Below, piece by piece: positions 36,501 to 50,684 of a stretch of 64,000 bases of DNA (position 1 is the first letter of the stretch; every line of letters begins with the position of its first letter). A program made the position numbers and the translations under genes. Source of the DNA: Taeniopygia guttata (taxonomy: Eukaryota; Chordata; Aves; Passeriformes; Estrildidae); the NCBI RefSeq assembly GCF_048771995.1, contig NC_133028.1:71287001-71351000 (forward strand), given 5' to 3'. The notes under the pieces were generated by a model that was not told where the DNA came from, searched no databases, and worked only from the letters and a program-made list of their open reading frames with translations.

Positions 36501-38103
36501 TCCTCAGAGTTGAAAGGGATGAATCTTACTGCTTTGCCTTGCTGGAGATCAAATTCCATGTGGAGCTTAGGATAAGTTCTGTAGAGTATACAAAAATACT
36601 GAAGCATAGAGTTCAAGGTTGTTATCTATTATCTCTCTAATTATTTTGCTCAGAAAAGTAAAACTAACCAAATTTCAACAAATGAAATTTCCTGTTAAAA
36701 AAATCCTATTAAATTAGTCAGTTAATTGTGACTGTAATATTTTAAATGTTTCCTGTCAAATATGCTGAAAGGTGTTTTTCTGGTCTTTTCATGGCTTCTC
36801 TTTGGACTTTATTTTAAGAGAAACATAGTCATTGTTGCAGTTATATTTGGAAAACATCATCTTCACTGGAGTTGGAAAGTCACAAATGGGCGACAACTGG
36901 TTCTATCAAAAGATTATATCTGTTTTCCTGCTACTAAAATTGTGATTTAATACCTCAGTCTGTCTGACTTGACTGAATTTAGTTAAAGATGGGCAGTAGA
37001 TTTTAGTCAAATGCACACCCTTCCTACCAAGGATTTGTTGTCATAAATTCTTCTCTGTTTTTTCTATAAACATATGGTTATATCCTGCAATGTGTTGACT
37101 GTCACTTGGAATCGACATCTTTATAGGTTGTGTCAGCCATAAGATTTCTGAAAACTAGTGTTTCAGCTTTTATTAACATCACACAGGAGCACTGAAAATG
37201 TGTATAGGGAAAAGTATTGCATGAAAAATGTTTCAGTGTGAAAATTTAGGTATAAAAAGTGTTCAATCCTACAAGGAACATTTACTAAGAAAAGTTAATA
37301 GGTATAGTAAATCTTCTAAATGAAAAAAAAAAAATAAAAAAAAGCAAACCACAAAGCCAAAAAAGTAAAACACTCTATGCCCTAAAATGCTATTGATTTT
37401 GTATAAATCTAATGATTTCTTAATTTAAGGCAAGACTATACTTTCACATGTCAGACTAACAGAACAAAGTGGCAAATACATGCTTGAACTAATGAATTAT
37501 TGAAAAAAAAAAACAAAATTCTTGGTTTTAAAGGCATTAAATATATATTAGAATGAAAAGTTTGATATAGATCATCTTTGTCATTGCTTTCCTTTTTCTT
37601 TAATAATACCATGAAGTTTAATTTTATTTTCTAGTAAATACAGAGAATGACACAAGCCTAATAGATGGATTATGTCTCCTGTAAACGTTGTCAGATACAT
37701 TTCAGAAGTAGAAAATAGAATTTTTTTTTAATAATATTTGCTGATATATTATCATACTGTGATTTATATATTATATGAAGGCAAATAAGTAAATAATGGG
37801 AGACAGGGAATCTAAGATTACTTAATACACTAAAAATCTGTGAAATGAAATAAACACAAGTGTATTGAAATCCTATTATGCAAGTACAAGTCATCCATTT
37901 ACTATTATTTCATTACTTTAAATAATATAAGATATTGGGACAATTGTCTCCAACCATGTGAGAACTGAGAGCAGAATAACAAAAAAAAAAAAAAAAAAGG
38001 AAAGAAAACAAACAAAAGAAAGTTGCCCATAATTTTAAAAAGGGAAATTAAAAGCTAGGAAGCAGAAATCAATGTTCCAGCTCTCTCAGTGTACATAATT
38101 ATC
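33561..38103. other. Gene-free AT-rich DNA with A tracts
   Basis: No gene or recognisable mobile element. Long A runs lie at 34981-34999 and 37981-37998, with shorter ones near 35900, 37322 and 37503. A 98-codon open frame at 33592-33888 is rich in Leu, Lys, Asn, Phe and Ser, as random AT-rich DNA gives. Confidence 0.5.
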
Positions 38104-38129
38104 AAAGTTAATTAATTATAATTAACTTT
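38104..38129. repeat. Perfect 11-bp AT-rich inverted repeat
   Basis: AAAGTTAATTA at 38104-38114 is the reverse complement of 38119-38129, with ATTA as spacer. It contains TTAATTA homeodomain-like cores. It is followed by a short ATT/TAA microsatellite at about 38148-38178. Confidence 0.8.
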
Positions 38130-38147
38130 CATTTATATTGAATCGCT

Positions 38148-38178
38148 ATTATTATTGTTATTTAATAATAATAATCAT
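38148..38178. repeat. Short ATT/TAA microsatellite
   Basis: TATTATTATTGTTATT followed by TAATAATAATAATC. Simple sequence. Confidence 0.75.
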
Positions 38179-41100
38179 AATACATATTCTTTGATTCAAA
38201 TTAGCATAATGCTCATATGTGAATAAACTCAAGTGGGCAAGAGAGAAAATGCCAAGGGGAATTGTAAAGTTTCATTATTTTCTTTCCAAAGATAGGCATT
38301 ATATTTCAAACTTTGGCACTTTGCAAGATTCTAGCATGTTCATTTGCTTTGCATTATTTTTGACAGCAAATATCAGTCCTGTACTTGCTAGCCTTTTAAA
38401 TATAAAATACTGCTTTATAATCTCTGTTGTGAGGCCTCTTACAGCTGAAATAACTTAATAAACACTCACTTGTAGATACTAGTTTAATTACTAGAATATA
38501 TGGTTTGTGTTTTATCACACAATGCATGTGACAGTGAACCAAAATAATAAGCATTGAATTTAGACATCTTCCCCTTCACCACTGTAATGGAGACATGGCA
38601 GAATCAACCAAGTTTCCTATAATTTCTGCTTTTTAAGTACCATCAAAGGCACCTCAGCCTAAACTGGGTTTGGGAATAGCCTTAATGTAAGAGCTTACAG
38701 AAGTAACCTGTGTGGTAAACAAGAGTGCTGTGAAAGAGGAGCTCATCTCTTACATTTGGAAGAGAATCCACTAATTTCCCTGCTGAATTAATCAGAAGTG
38801 TCTCTTCATCTTACCTTGAGCTATTTTTCAGTCTTGGCTTAGTCTCATGTTTTGTTTAGTGTGTGACTTGCCAGCCAGCATGGTGTGAAAACGTTTAGAG
38901 TAACACTGCAAACATTTTACCAAAGTTTTTTGGTTTTTTTTTTCCTTTGGAGCAATTGTTCACTGCAATTCTTTCTGCAGCCTTTCTGCCCACCTCTGGA
39001 ATAGTTCCTGTTTCCGTGTCACTTGGAGTCCAAAATCTCTTTGTGCTGACATATGTACAAGAGTAGCAGTGATGAAAAGCCCCAGTGGTTGTGGACAGGA
39101 TTATACATGTCATTAGAGTTTCTGCTAATTTTTTTTTTTTTTTTTTTTTAAGATTAGGTGTTACTTATGTTACCTGAATACTGCATCATGCTTTCTGGAA
39201 TCATTGAATTGGGTCTCAGATAAATGCTATCATTTGTGTAATAAAAAGGGCCCAGAAAGTAACATCTATGTAATTTGAATGGAAATGCTCAAAGGAGAAA
39301 GCCTTGAGTTAGTTTAGGACAGCTGCCATTATATTGCACTGTGGAAAAAATAAGAAATGTCATTTCCCTGGGAGCTATTGAAGGGCCCTTAGCTCTCATC
39401 ATAGGTGGGAGTTGGGGATGATGTAAGTGCTACATTCAGTAAGGTAAGGATTCAAAACCATGATTTTGGTAACAAGAAAGTAGAGTGCATTTCAGTAAAA
39501 TTCGAGCTAGACAATTTCTGTGAGTCTGCAAAGTAGGTTTAGCGCAATAGCTATTAGATTAATCTGTGAACCATCTGGTAGCTCATTCTTTCAGGTTCCA
39601 CTGATCCAAGGCAAAGCCCAGGGTCAGTGTTATGATTATGGTTAGGGGTGAGCAGACTAAAACAGGAACACTATCCAGACATGATTGAACCTTGTCTTAA
39701 CCTTATCTAGAGAGGGGAATAGAATGTCTAAACCAGACCCTGTGGCATGGCATGGACACTGTTCTAAGGAAACATACTCCTGAACATATTTAGTGTAGTA
39801 TTCTTTACATTTCTCAGGGAGATAAGAAATTGTGCTTTTCTTCTGTATTCAATTCCACTTTGATGTTAAAAGTGTTCAAGTTTGTTAGAATAGATGGAGT
39901 GTGAGTAGGTGTAACAGCTCAGAAACCATCAGATTGGTCGGTGTGTGAATTCCAAATCCTATTGGAAAAAATTATGCTTTAATTCTTTCTCTGTTACCAA
40001 AAGGGAACAATCAACTGGCACTATGGACCCCAAATTATCATCGTCACTAGTTTCCTAGGGGCACAAATGAGTTTCTCAGTCTTGGGCAGATTTTAGGCCT
40101 GCTCCTTGTCTATCTTTTTGGAGGGCTCCCTGCCACATCCAAAGCATGTGGAGTGTTCAGAAATGCTGGGAGCTGTGAAAGGGGCAGAGGGGCTGAGTGC
40201 CAGGCACAGCCCTGACCAGTGAATCAGCAGGGCACATGGCAGGCTCCAGCCAGCACTCCTGCACTTGCCACATTGACTGCAGGAAATCTTAATCACAGGC
40301 TTTCTATGCTGTCCTATCACCATGTTCTATGGCAAGGAGAGGCCCAGGAGCCACCCACCAAAGGAAATGCATCCTGTCTGTCAAGTGCTTTCAGCTCTCC
40401 TCAGGGCACTTATCACTGACTGTGAAAGAGGACCCCATACAATGGCATATGACTTAAGAGGATTTCTCTGAGCTTCAGACTGGAATGAAGGGTTCTGCTC
40501 CTTTGATGAGGCTTTGAACCTGCAACTTTATGCAGTGCAAAGCCTGTACTAGCACCCTCACCTCCTCCCCATGCCAGGAGTGTGCTTCAGGGAGAGATAA
40601 TCCACGTTCTCATTCCATGAATTTAAAACTAAGGGGGCTTGCAGCAAGCATTAAGCTTTATCTTAGGTAGTCAATACTAAAGGAGCATCCATATGTCACT
40701 CTGGTTTCAACAGTAGATAAGGCACTCAGCTGCATTCTTTAATGCAAATCCCTCTAAAACCTTATATGCTATTAGTAGTCTGCTAGTTATTTGATGAAAG
40801 AGAAAATTAACTTTTCAAAGAGCTAGGCAAAAAATAGAACCAAGTCTATTACGCCAACCAATCCAATATTCTGCACAATGAGATAGTGTTTCTTTCTACT
40901 CATTATGCCTAGCAAAAGCAATCAACAGAAGCCTGAAATGATAATTGTACAAAAATGCAATCTGATTAAAAGTAGAGATCGGCAGGTATTGGAAATAACC
41001 CACCTATCTCTCAAAGAAAATGCAAAGTCTCTGTGCTGCAAGGATGGGATTGTTTTAGCTTGGCATTGCAGGCCTGGTTTTCCTTCTAGATAAATTTGTC

Positions 41101-44100
41101 CTGTGTTAAGACAACTGTGCTCATAATGGACATGTGTCAGTTTAATACTGAATTAAGAAACATAAGAATTAAAGCCATAATATTCATCCAATTCAAATAC
41201 TAGTATGTGCATTGTTGTTGTGATCTCTTTGCCACTTATTTTGCCCCAAAGCATTCAAGAAGCTACAGTAAAACAGAACCTAATTCTGTCTGGGTCACAC
41301 CAAGGTTAATTAGAGCATATGAAAATGGTACTGGACTTGTCCATAAATTCTGAAGCAACAGATATCAACCATAAAATAACTACATAACACAAAACTGTGA
41401 CATTCAGGAACCTAAATTATATTTGCATTAAGTAAACAGAAAAAAGATATTTTAGATACTGTTATTTGAGATTCTGGTGAATTGGAAACTGTCAGGAAGA
41501 TGATCCTTTAAGAATAAATTGGAATAGATGGGAAAAGATAAGTGTGAGACACTTGTGTGTATTTTTTCATATACCCACAAGCAGGTTGGGGACTCAGCAT
41601 GTTCAATATTAATTTGATAAATACCAGCTCCTTTTTCAGAACATGATGCATTGAATCTGCTGAATATAGGGAGGGATGAAGGGGAAAATTATCAGAGGGA
41701 AAAAAACTGGAGCGTAGCTCTACAATGTACCCAACTCCCATGTTGCATAATGCAAGATGATTTATGTGCACTCCATATAAACTGCAATGCATCTCTCTTT
41801 CAGCACACTAACAGAATTTGGAATTATTTTTAAGTTCATATCTTTTTTAATTCCTAGTTCATCCTCTCTGTTTCCTGTAAAGCAAACATTTCTGTTCTTG
41901 GACTCCTGCTGCCTTATCCCCACATTGCACAGGGAGTAAATTCCAGTTTGCTCCCAAAGGAGGGGGAGAGTCCTGAGCAGAGGGACTTCATGGAGGCAGC
42001 TGAGTTCTACACCTATTGTCCAGATGCAGGAGAAAACTGACACTGCTGATGTGCAGAATGGATAGAAACCAGTTCACCTCTTTGCTGTGTCATCTCTGCA
42101 GGGCTAGGGAGCTGACCTGATTTAATACTGGCAGCAGAGAGCAGATACCTGTTTGAAAATATTTGTCTGAGAGGGGAGGCAGCATTAGCTCACTGCAGAA
42201 TATACCACCTGAGCTGTAATATAAGCAAGACAACTGTGACCATGAGTGTGTGATTGCTTTTTTGTAAGCAAGGAGTGTGTAATGGAAAGTATTCAGCTGA
42301 ATCTCAGCTTCAGGAAAGCAGAAACTCAAAGTGAAGGTGTTTCTGTTAAAGAAAAGAAGAAAAACTGGAAAATGCTGCTTAAGAAGGCAAAGGGACTGAA
42401 CTGCTTATTTTAAAAAAAGAAAAAGGACAATTTTCATTTTCTATCTTATATTTTGGACAAAGTGATGTGGAAGGTACAAATACCATGAGACTTCTCACTA
42501 GAAGTTATTTTAAGTGTTATTAGAAACGTTATTTATCTCAAATGAGACAAAACTGTCCATAATTACTCGGATACAGGAAGGCTTCTGTAATATATAAGCT
42601 GCTAATAATTTCCATGAAGCCACAACACTTAATAATATTTATGCAAAGAGATTGGTCGAGGAAAGTTGTGAACATAACTATAGTGGCAATCAACAGTAGA
42701 AATATTCCACAGCAAACCACACCAACACTAAACCAGCTGGAAGAACAGGCATAAAATCTAGATAAAGATGACAAAATTGGATGAAAAGCTACAGATGACA
42801 GGAAAAATAGACAAAGCCATTGTTTTCAGACAGCCTTGGGGCAAGTAGAAACTTACCTGTGCAGACACTCACATAGTTAACATACCTAAGGTGGCACAAT
42901 AAGTGCTGGTTTTGAGGTACAGCTTTCTACCATCCCCACCTAAATGCTTCCCATCACAAAATCAGCCAAAGTAACAAAGGTTGTAATCATGAGAGGGGCT
43001 CTACAGGGTCAGACTAAGGGTCTGCCAGTGGAACAACCTGATTTTCTGCCTGTGACAGAATAAGGAAATGACAGTGATGCTATTGAGAAGGGATACACAA
43101 GTCATGCAACTACCTATGCTGAAAGGAGATGCTTCTTTTGATCTGTTTTGAGCTGATCTCCTGACAACAGTTCCTTTATTTTGAGATTTGGAATGCAGCA
43201 GTTCTGACTTCACTTTATCCACTTTATTCGCCGAGCCTTTCAGAGGAAATGGCTGCTCTGCCTATGGAAAGGAAATCAGCTGGTGACAAACAGTCCAAGT
43301 GGCATTGCCAGGCTTGCTCTACACACCCAGCATTTCTGCTTTGCTGTGTGAAGGAAGTGGTATAGCCTGAGAAATTTCAGGTTTCCTTGGGTTCTGACTC
43401 ATCCCTGTTGCCCCAGTCATGCCCATCTCAACATTTTCTCACGCAGTCACTGCTAATCTTCTTCAGCTTTTATTCCAAGTCTGTTCTGATAAACATGATT
43501 ATTAAAAAAAGTAATTTATTTGTGTTTCTACACATTTAAATTTTTCAACAGGCACACTAAAATTACTTTCTAACATTAGTATTTACTGCTGTCCATTGAA
43601 ATTTGCTCTTTGGAGCAGCTTCTTAAAACTGACATAAATACAAAATATGGGAATTAGACATAGGAGAGAGACGATAACAGAGTAGGAAAGGGATGCCAGT
43701 GGTACAAAATAAATGCTGTTCCTTACAAAACTGCAGGAACTAAGGAATGTTTCCCATAAATATTTATTGAGGACCAAAATTTTGCAGTATTTCTGCCACG
43801 AGGCACCAGTATTCTAAAAGCAGCGTAGAAGGAGAACACTTCTATGCATTTTTCTGCCTTCCTCTTTCAGACTGTACTACTCACTATGACATCCATTTGC
43901 TGCATTACATTTAATTTACATATTTGACTGCTTCATCTGCATGAACCTCAATTATCCATCTTCTTTGTGATGACTTGCCTCATTCCAATTCTTCTAAGGA
44001 ACTATAATTTTAAGACAGAAATAAATGGAGAAAAAAAAAAAAGCACATTAAGGTTCTAGGGTCCCAAATGGCAGACTAATCCTGATTTGACATCCAGAAT

Positions 44101-47100
44101 TGACTATAATCTTACACAGGCTGTAATTTTAAGATTGTACAGTTTGTGGCTTTTTGGCCCTTGGAGGTGAGGATTTTTGTGTCACAGTAAGTAAGACAGA
44201 GTCCTCTATATGCTTCAATATGTCTGTGTTTGGTACTGAGATATTTACTATTCTACTCTCAGTACATTGTCACACCTACCTTCCCACTTGTACCAGATGC
44301 CTTGAGACAAACAGACATGCAAGGAGGTAGAAAACTTATTGCAAAGTAGTTGGGACATTTCCAAAAAAGATACAAACTTTACAGGCTGAAAAACTGTACA
44401 AATTTTTTGTGACTTTCCCCTCCAAATATTTTGCTGAATAAACCCCCCCCAGATTTAATATGTGTATTTTAATTTGTATACATTTTATATGACTTATAGC
44501 TCTCTTTCGATGTGGCATCTGCTGAAATAAACCAGCAGTAATTAGTCTACCTGCTTTTTAAAATTTAAAATAATGGAGGAAAGAAATATCAGAATTTTGT
44601 TAGAGAAAAAATTATTCAATGCTAAGAGCATAGAGCAGACCACAGAACAGCCCAAAGAAGAGCCTGCTGGCAGCTAATGCAAAAAAAAAAAAAAAAGAAA
44701 TTTTAAGTCACCTATTCTTATGCAAGATGCTGTGCCCCATTACATGACACACGAGAAGTGGGAAAGTGGATAAATGAGCAATTAAACATCTACCTAAGTA
44801 ATCCCATTCCACATTTATCTTTATAAATGGATAGAAGTACAAAACACATAGTTCAAATTTTCATGCACAATGTTCTAGCCAACCCTCCTTGCACTCTTGA
44901 ATTTTAATCATTCCAATTTTCAGTGTGTGTCCTCAAGTAGACAGATTCTAAATCCATTACGTGTTTTGTTAAAATAAACATTTTCCAAGTTGTCACTGGA
45001 TGCTTCAGGAAAATATACTGTGTTATACTTTTCTTTTTTTCTGTAGAAAACTGAAGGATTCAACTTCTTACAGAGAGTTGCATTTTAATGTCACAGTGGT
45101 AGCCAGCTGACAGCAAGGTCACAAACAGCCATTCCAACTTGCCAGTCCAGTTGCCAGCTGCAGCAGGTTTGTCTTTCATGGGATTAATGTTCTACAATCA
45201 CTTCTACCCAAAGCAGGTAATAGAAAAGGCTTTTTTGGGGTTTTTTTAACGATTATTTTGGCAACGTGGATTCCTATCCTGGTTTTATCAGGCTTGTATG
45301 CTATAAATATTTCACTTTTGTATAACACAGCCAGGATTAAGTGAGAGTAAAATAAGTTTCTATGGCATTAAATCACAAATGGCCTTTGCTGGAAAAGCTG
45401 TGTAAACATTTCTGCAGAAATGTTTCCAGTGTAGGAATGGCACAGAACAATGCATGGATTAATATGTTGTGTACTATACTTCTTGCCAAAGAAGTTGGGG
45501 AAAGGTGATAAAAAAGGTAAACTTGGTTGCTTTTCTGGTTGTAGGTCTGATTTACTCAGGTTAAAAGGTATGTTAAGATCTTCAGGCCACTTTGAAAAAA
45601 CATTGCTTCAGGATTGCTGTAAAAGTGTACTTTATTTAGGCAGCATCCTGTACAATGAAAAAATATCAGACAATCTGGCTGTGTAGGCTGAATATTCTAA
45701 AAAATCTTGATTGCACTGTCTCTTCACTGACCACTCAAAGTAGAAAATAGCTTTTCTGCAAAATCTTATTTTGAATACTTGGGAAAAAAATTAAATCTGG
45801 TGAATCATATAGTCTTAGCAATTACTGTCAAAGTCCTGTCATTTTGAAATATTAGAGATGTAAAATACTTGCTTAAATTTAAAAATAAAATACTAGAAAT
45901 TGACAATAAAGAAAAAAGGGATTTCAAAGTAGGTCCTATGAAAACAAATAAAAAGAATACAATTGCAAGAACAATAACTGGGTTTTCTACCTTCTGTCTC
46001 TGCTATGAGGACATCCTTAGAGGTTTAAAGACACACTGACTCAGTCTCAAGGGGAAATCAAGGTGAAAAGATGAGTATTTACAGGCTAAAGGTGTAATTT
46101 CATCCTCCAGTTGCATGGTTTAGAGAGAGGAAGAGACCTGGGAGGACAGAGCAGGTGATATACAAGCTGTGGGTTTTACAGTTAGTCTGTCATCATGAAC
46201 TTTCTATTTTTTACTCCAGCAATATATGTGCTCCTGAAATCCATCTACACAATATTGTTCAGCTTCAGCTAGTCTGCTTCAGAATAGGTGATCATTACAA
46301 ATAATAGGCATTAAACCTTTTGGTTTATTATTTTCCTTTTCTTTTCCAGATCACTTTTGACTTTTTTTTTTTTTATTCTGCAGTTCATTACAATGTAAAG
46401 TTGAATTCTGGTTTCCTTGCACTGTTGTAGATTTGAATTAGTAACATAAAATAATTTGAGTTTACAGGAAAAATCTGCAGATGAGTTTAGCTACTAAGAT
46501 CAGAGCTACAAATGTACTGAGAGAAGCTTCTACAGATACGACAAGATTTAAGTCAATAAAACAGCTTGACACACAGTGACTGTGGGAGAATAAAACCAAG
46601 GACATTTTTGTATCCCAGTGAACCCTATCATGGCAGTAGGAAAATCCTGAAAAAGCAAACAAGACCAGACACTAGCTAAGTCAAACTGGGAAGCCTCAGG
46701 CCACCTTATCCAGTGGCAGTCAGCTACTGCGCTGCACCATGACAAGCAGTAAGGCTGTCAGTCTTCTTGATGTGGTGCTGAAAATAGCCACTCATGCAAA
46801 AACTGAATGTCCAAAGATCAGTCAGTGTGATAAGAATTTGAGAACCTAAAATTATTTGGAAATACGCCAACGGGTATCAGTGCCACTCACATGAATGCAT
46901 TTGTTATCTAGCGCTGACAGATCAGGAATACACAGGGTAGAGGACCTAGGGCACTCTGCCATGTCCTGAAAGTGAATTGAATCACAGGGAGAAGCACAGA
47001 AATTGCTGATAAAATATGTCTTAATGATGAAAAACCCGTGTGAAGGAGCACCTGTGTGGTCAGATATTCTTTGTTGTATAAACATTCGTCACCACGGTCA

Positions 47101-47221
47101 CAAATCATTTCTAGAAGAGAAGAAATGAAGAGGGAATTGAGGACGGTACTTTTGTATTTTCTGTCAAGACAGAGGTGTTTCACAGGAGAAGGAAATAAGG
47201 ATGTGAGGACTTCATCCTACT
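38179..47221. other. Gene-free DNA
   Basis: No gene, RNA gene or clear mobile element. A 21-T run lies at 39129-39149 and a 16-A run at 44681-44696. GC-richer patches occur at about 40090-40420 and 41860-42130 without recognisable content. A handful of 60-95-codon frames on both strands overlap one another and carry no motif. Confidence 0.5.
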
Positions 47222-47688
47222 TCCTTGATGCCTTGTGAAGGCTGACCTAGAACAGAGGCTAGACAGAGTTGAAGAATAAAGTAGGGATTTATTAAAAGGC
47301 CTCAATGGACACATCTTAGGCAGCACAAAAGCCCAGCCAGGGCTACACTCAAGATGAAACCAAAATGGTCACAAAAATGGACAACTGCTCACAGGGTCTC
47401 TCACTTTTGCAAGTTTTGGTTCATTTTCATATTGGAGTTAATTGTCCAATTATAGCTTTAGATTATGATGTCCCATCCTGCTTGTTTTCTCTCTGCAGCC
47501 CACATTGTTTGTGCTCCTGGGTCTGAGATCTGGATCATTCGTCCTTGGTGCCCAGATAGAGAAGGAAATATTTTGTCTCCCTACTCTGTGCAGAGAGTTC
47601 ACCATCCCCTAATATGAAACTCAGAACTACACACTAATGCAGCACAGAATCTGAAAAAGATAAAAGCCAAAACCTGTGGCATCATCCT
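47222..47688. repeat. 4-bp target-site duplication flanking the solo LTR
   Basis: TCCT at 47222-47225 and TCCT at 47685-47688 directly abut the LTR ends. A 4-bp duplication is usual for gammaretrovirus-like (ERV1) integrases; ERVL and ERVK types usually give 5 and 6 bp. The duplication is short enough that chance cannot be excluded, but it coincides with the terminal inverted repeats. Confidence 0.65.
47226..47684 (-). mobile_element. Complete solo LTR of an endogenous retrovirus
   Basis: The 459-bp element begins TGATGCC (47226-47232) and ends GGCATCA (47678-47684), perfect 7-bp terminal inverted repeats of the TG...CA form. On the minus strand AATAAA lies at 47293-47288, followed about 60 bp later by the element's 3' end, which is normal for R-U5. 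The sequence matches a songbird LTR that I recognise by its CTCTGTCTAGCCTCTGTTCT block near the 3' end. No retroviral genes or second LTR flank it, so it is a recombination-derived solo LTR. Both ends and the target duplication survive, so it is probably younger than the LTR at 26.5 kb. Confidence 0.88.
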
Positions 47689-50400
47689 GTGTCAGTGTTG
47701 CCCCTGAAGAACTTCCAGTGTTCACTGAGATCATGGACAAGCTCTGCTGAAGACTGACCCTTCTTTGATTCCTATGAACAGTTTCCACCATTTATTTTAA
47801 AATAATAAAAATAAATGTTTTTGGTAACAAAACTGATGTTGTTAAGACTGAAAGAGGTACAGCTAGGCCAGAAAATGCAAAATGTTATCTTAGATTGATG
47901 CAAGTGGTTGTGTGGTTAATGCAAGGTTTTGTGTTTACTTTCCAGGCCTGCCCCACTCTGGTGTATTATATTTTCTGGTTCTTCATCGGTACATGCAACA
48001 GATCTGTTGTTGTGATGGAGGCAGGTGTCTTGATATAGGAATTCTAATTTTTATCTGTTTTCTGATTAGATTTTTTAAGAAGGCATTCTTTATGATAGTG
48101 TGTCTTTTAAATTACTATATCTATTGTATATAGTTACAAGTGATGGTTATAAAAGGAAAGTTATATTTCATGAAGTAACAGTTGTTTGACATTAATTTGA
48201 GATTTTTTTCTTTTGCTATGAGTGATCTGTAATGAAAATTGGAAATTATAATCTCATTTTCCCAAAGTATATGATTTATGAAAGTAGATCTGCAAGGTTC
48301 CAACTAATAGTTTATGGGGTATGATCAATTATTTACTCAGCTTTCTATTTACCTTGAATGTTTCATTGCATTTTCATAAACTGCTATCTACTAATTCTCC
48401 TGGCTGTAATTGGTACCTTCATTTTTAATGATCTAAAATTAGTTGCATAGATCTAAAATGGACCTAAAAGAGCTCTTCACTGCTTTTATCTTTGCACACT
48501 CTCAGATATAATATCTCATTATTAAAATGGCAATCTAATTTTTTGATTAAACACAGATGGAATGCTATACTGGGAAATGGAAGTTGATAAAATATGGAAT
48601 AAATTGATAAACCTCCATGTAAGGTAGGGCACTGGGTGCTCATTCACTCATTTTCAGCTGGATTTGGTGCATTGCAGTGACAATACTTGTGAATATTTCT
48701 TGAGTTACTGAAAATTAAACTGCAGTGAAAGGTGTCCTTAATAAGACTCTGCTCATAAGAATATTGAATTTGTGTTAAAAGGAGGAATGAATCTATAATA
48801 GGAGAAAATTATTTGAACAAGCTACAAGCTGAAACTTCATATGTGCTTGTTAAATTACTTCTCAAACTTGGCAAGAAAAATTTTAGTTCCTCATTTTAAC
48901 TTATTTTACATGAAATCCTCAGGAATATACATATTTGAAATATAAGATCTTTACTTTTTAAACACATTTGATCTTTAAATTATAAGAAACTGAAATAGTA
49001 GAAAAGGATTCAATTTTTATGAAAAATGAACAAGAGAAGTAAATGCAAGAGAAGAGTGGCAAATGCAACATATATAACTATAAAATGTCTTTAAATTGGA
49101 AGATAATCATTGTATGTCCATATTGAGATATCCCAACAACTAATTTGACTAAAATACTGAGTATCATGTGTTCTTTTCTCATAACCATGCCATGTATATA
49201 TGCTTCTTAAATGAATTTCAATAGTTTATCATGAACATTTATGATGACAATCTTCACAGTTCCTTAGAAATGTGAAACACTGAAAAACAATGTTTCAATA
49301 TACTGAATTTCCTTATCACAAAAAAATGATTATGTTTTAATTAACTATGGTATCAAGACAAAATCCCTTTGCAAGTGTATATTATATTAAAGTTGATCAA
49401 CTCAGGAAAGCCTTTTGGTTCATAACTTAGGGTTCTACTTCCTGCCTTGCTGCAGAGCCCACGATAGGAAGAGAGGCTGAAGATGCTGAAAGAGTTGAAA
49501 TATACACAGAGTGATGTAAAGTTCTAAGACAGATCTACATCCATTAGCTACAGTGAGTTGTAAACCTCCTCACTGCAACTCTACTGGGGTTTCATGACAG
49601 AAATTCAAATGATGAAAAAGACAGCTTTTCAGACAGTAATGTTTACTGAACCTGCTGGAGGAACTCAGTTTACTTTTGCATCATTTATGTATTTCAAAAT
49701 GAAGAATATATCTTCAAATGATAATCTCAAAAGACAGGAGGTTTTTTTGGTTAATTTTATTTTTAATTAAAAAATATAAATGCCATTACAGATGGGAGAA
49801 TATGGCCTTTGAATTATGAATGTCAAGCCAGACGTGACAACTAATTACATTAACCTAAGCTCTCTATAAATATATTTAAATCAAGAAATAAATAAAAACA
49901 TGCTTTCCTTTACTGAATATCAAGATTAAAGGATGCTGTGTCTCAGCTAAAACATCAAAGCCTTGAAAGAGTTTGGAGAAGAAATGGTGTGCTAATTCAT
50001 ATTGAAAGCAAAAGTATTCCTAAGGGAGACTATTCTAAACCATATGTCCTTGACATAAACTGGCAATAAAAGACAAAACTACTGCTGAGAATTTCTGTGT
50101 GAGAATTGTAGCTGAAACGTTTCTTCCTTTTCAAACAATTTGACCTCATTGGAGATATTACACACCCTTGTTTTGAGGTTCATATAATCTGTTGAATTGA
50201 GCTTGGCACCATTCATAGCCTTAGAAGAAATGGAATACATTTGGAAGTAAGCTATAGCAATAAGATTATAGTGCTGCTAACTGAGGTGGAACCATCAGCA
50301 GAGTTCACTCGGAGTTTATTTGGTGCCTATCAAAATGCAGGATTTGGGACCATTGCACTAGGTTCCCAGATGGGCCACGTGTTTTGTGGTCTGTTATGTG
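47689..50400. other. Gene-free AT-rich DNA
   Basis: No gene or recognisable mobile element. A GC-richer patch near 49430-49560 carries nothing identifiable. Confidence 0.5.
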
Positions 50401-50508
50401 CAGATGTGGCATTTAGGGACACAGTTTGGTTTTAAGTTTGGCAGTGAGGTTTATGGTTGGACTCAGTGATCTTAAAAATCTTTTCTAAGCCAAATGATTC
50501 TATGATTA
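50401..50508 (+). mobile_element. CR1 LINE 3' tail
   Basis: From about 50404 the sequence reads ATGTGGCATTTAGGGACA, then GGTTGGACTCAGTGATCTTA, and ends with CAAATGATTCTATGATT. This is the ordered 3' end of a bird CR1 element. About 105 bp are recognisable. The 5' limit is uncertain and could extend left to about 50240, where a 64-codon frame without motifs lies. No reverse transcriptase is left. Confidence 0.85.
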
Positions 50509-50684
50509 CATACACATCTTATCTCCATGTCACAGACAGGCAACCTCCAGTACTCAGTACTAGGATGGCTATTTGAAAGGTACAAATGTTTTGGGGTCTT
50601 TTCCAGGCTTTGAAAGAGATACAAGGCATGCTTTAGCCATGATGCTTCTCCCAGTGTTTCTGCTGGATGTACCCATGACAGTGA
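50509..50684. other. Short unclassified spacer between CR1 and LTR
   Basis: About 175 bp without recognisable content. Confidence 0.4.
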
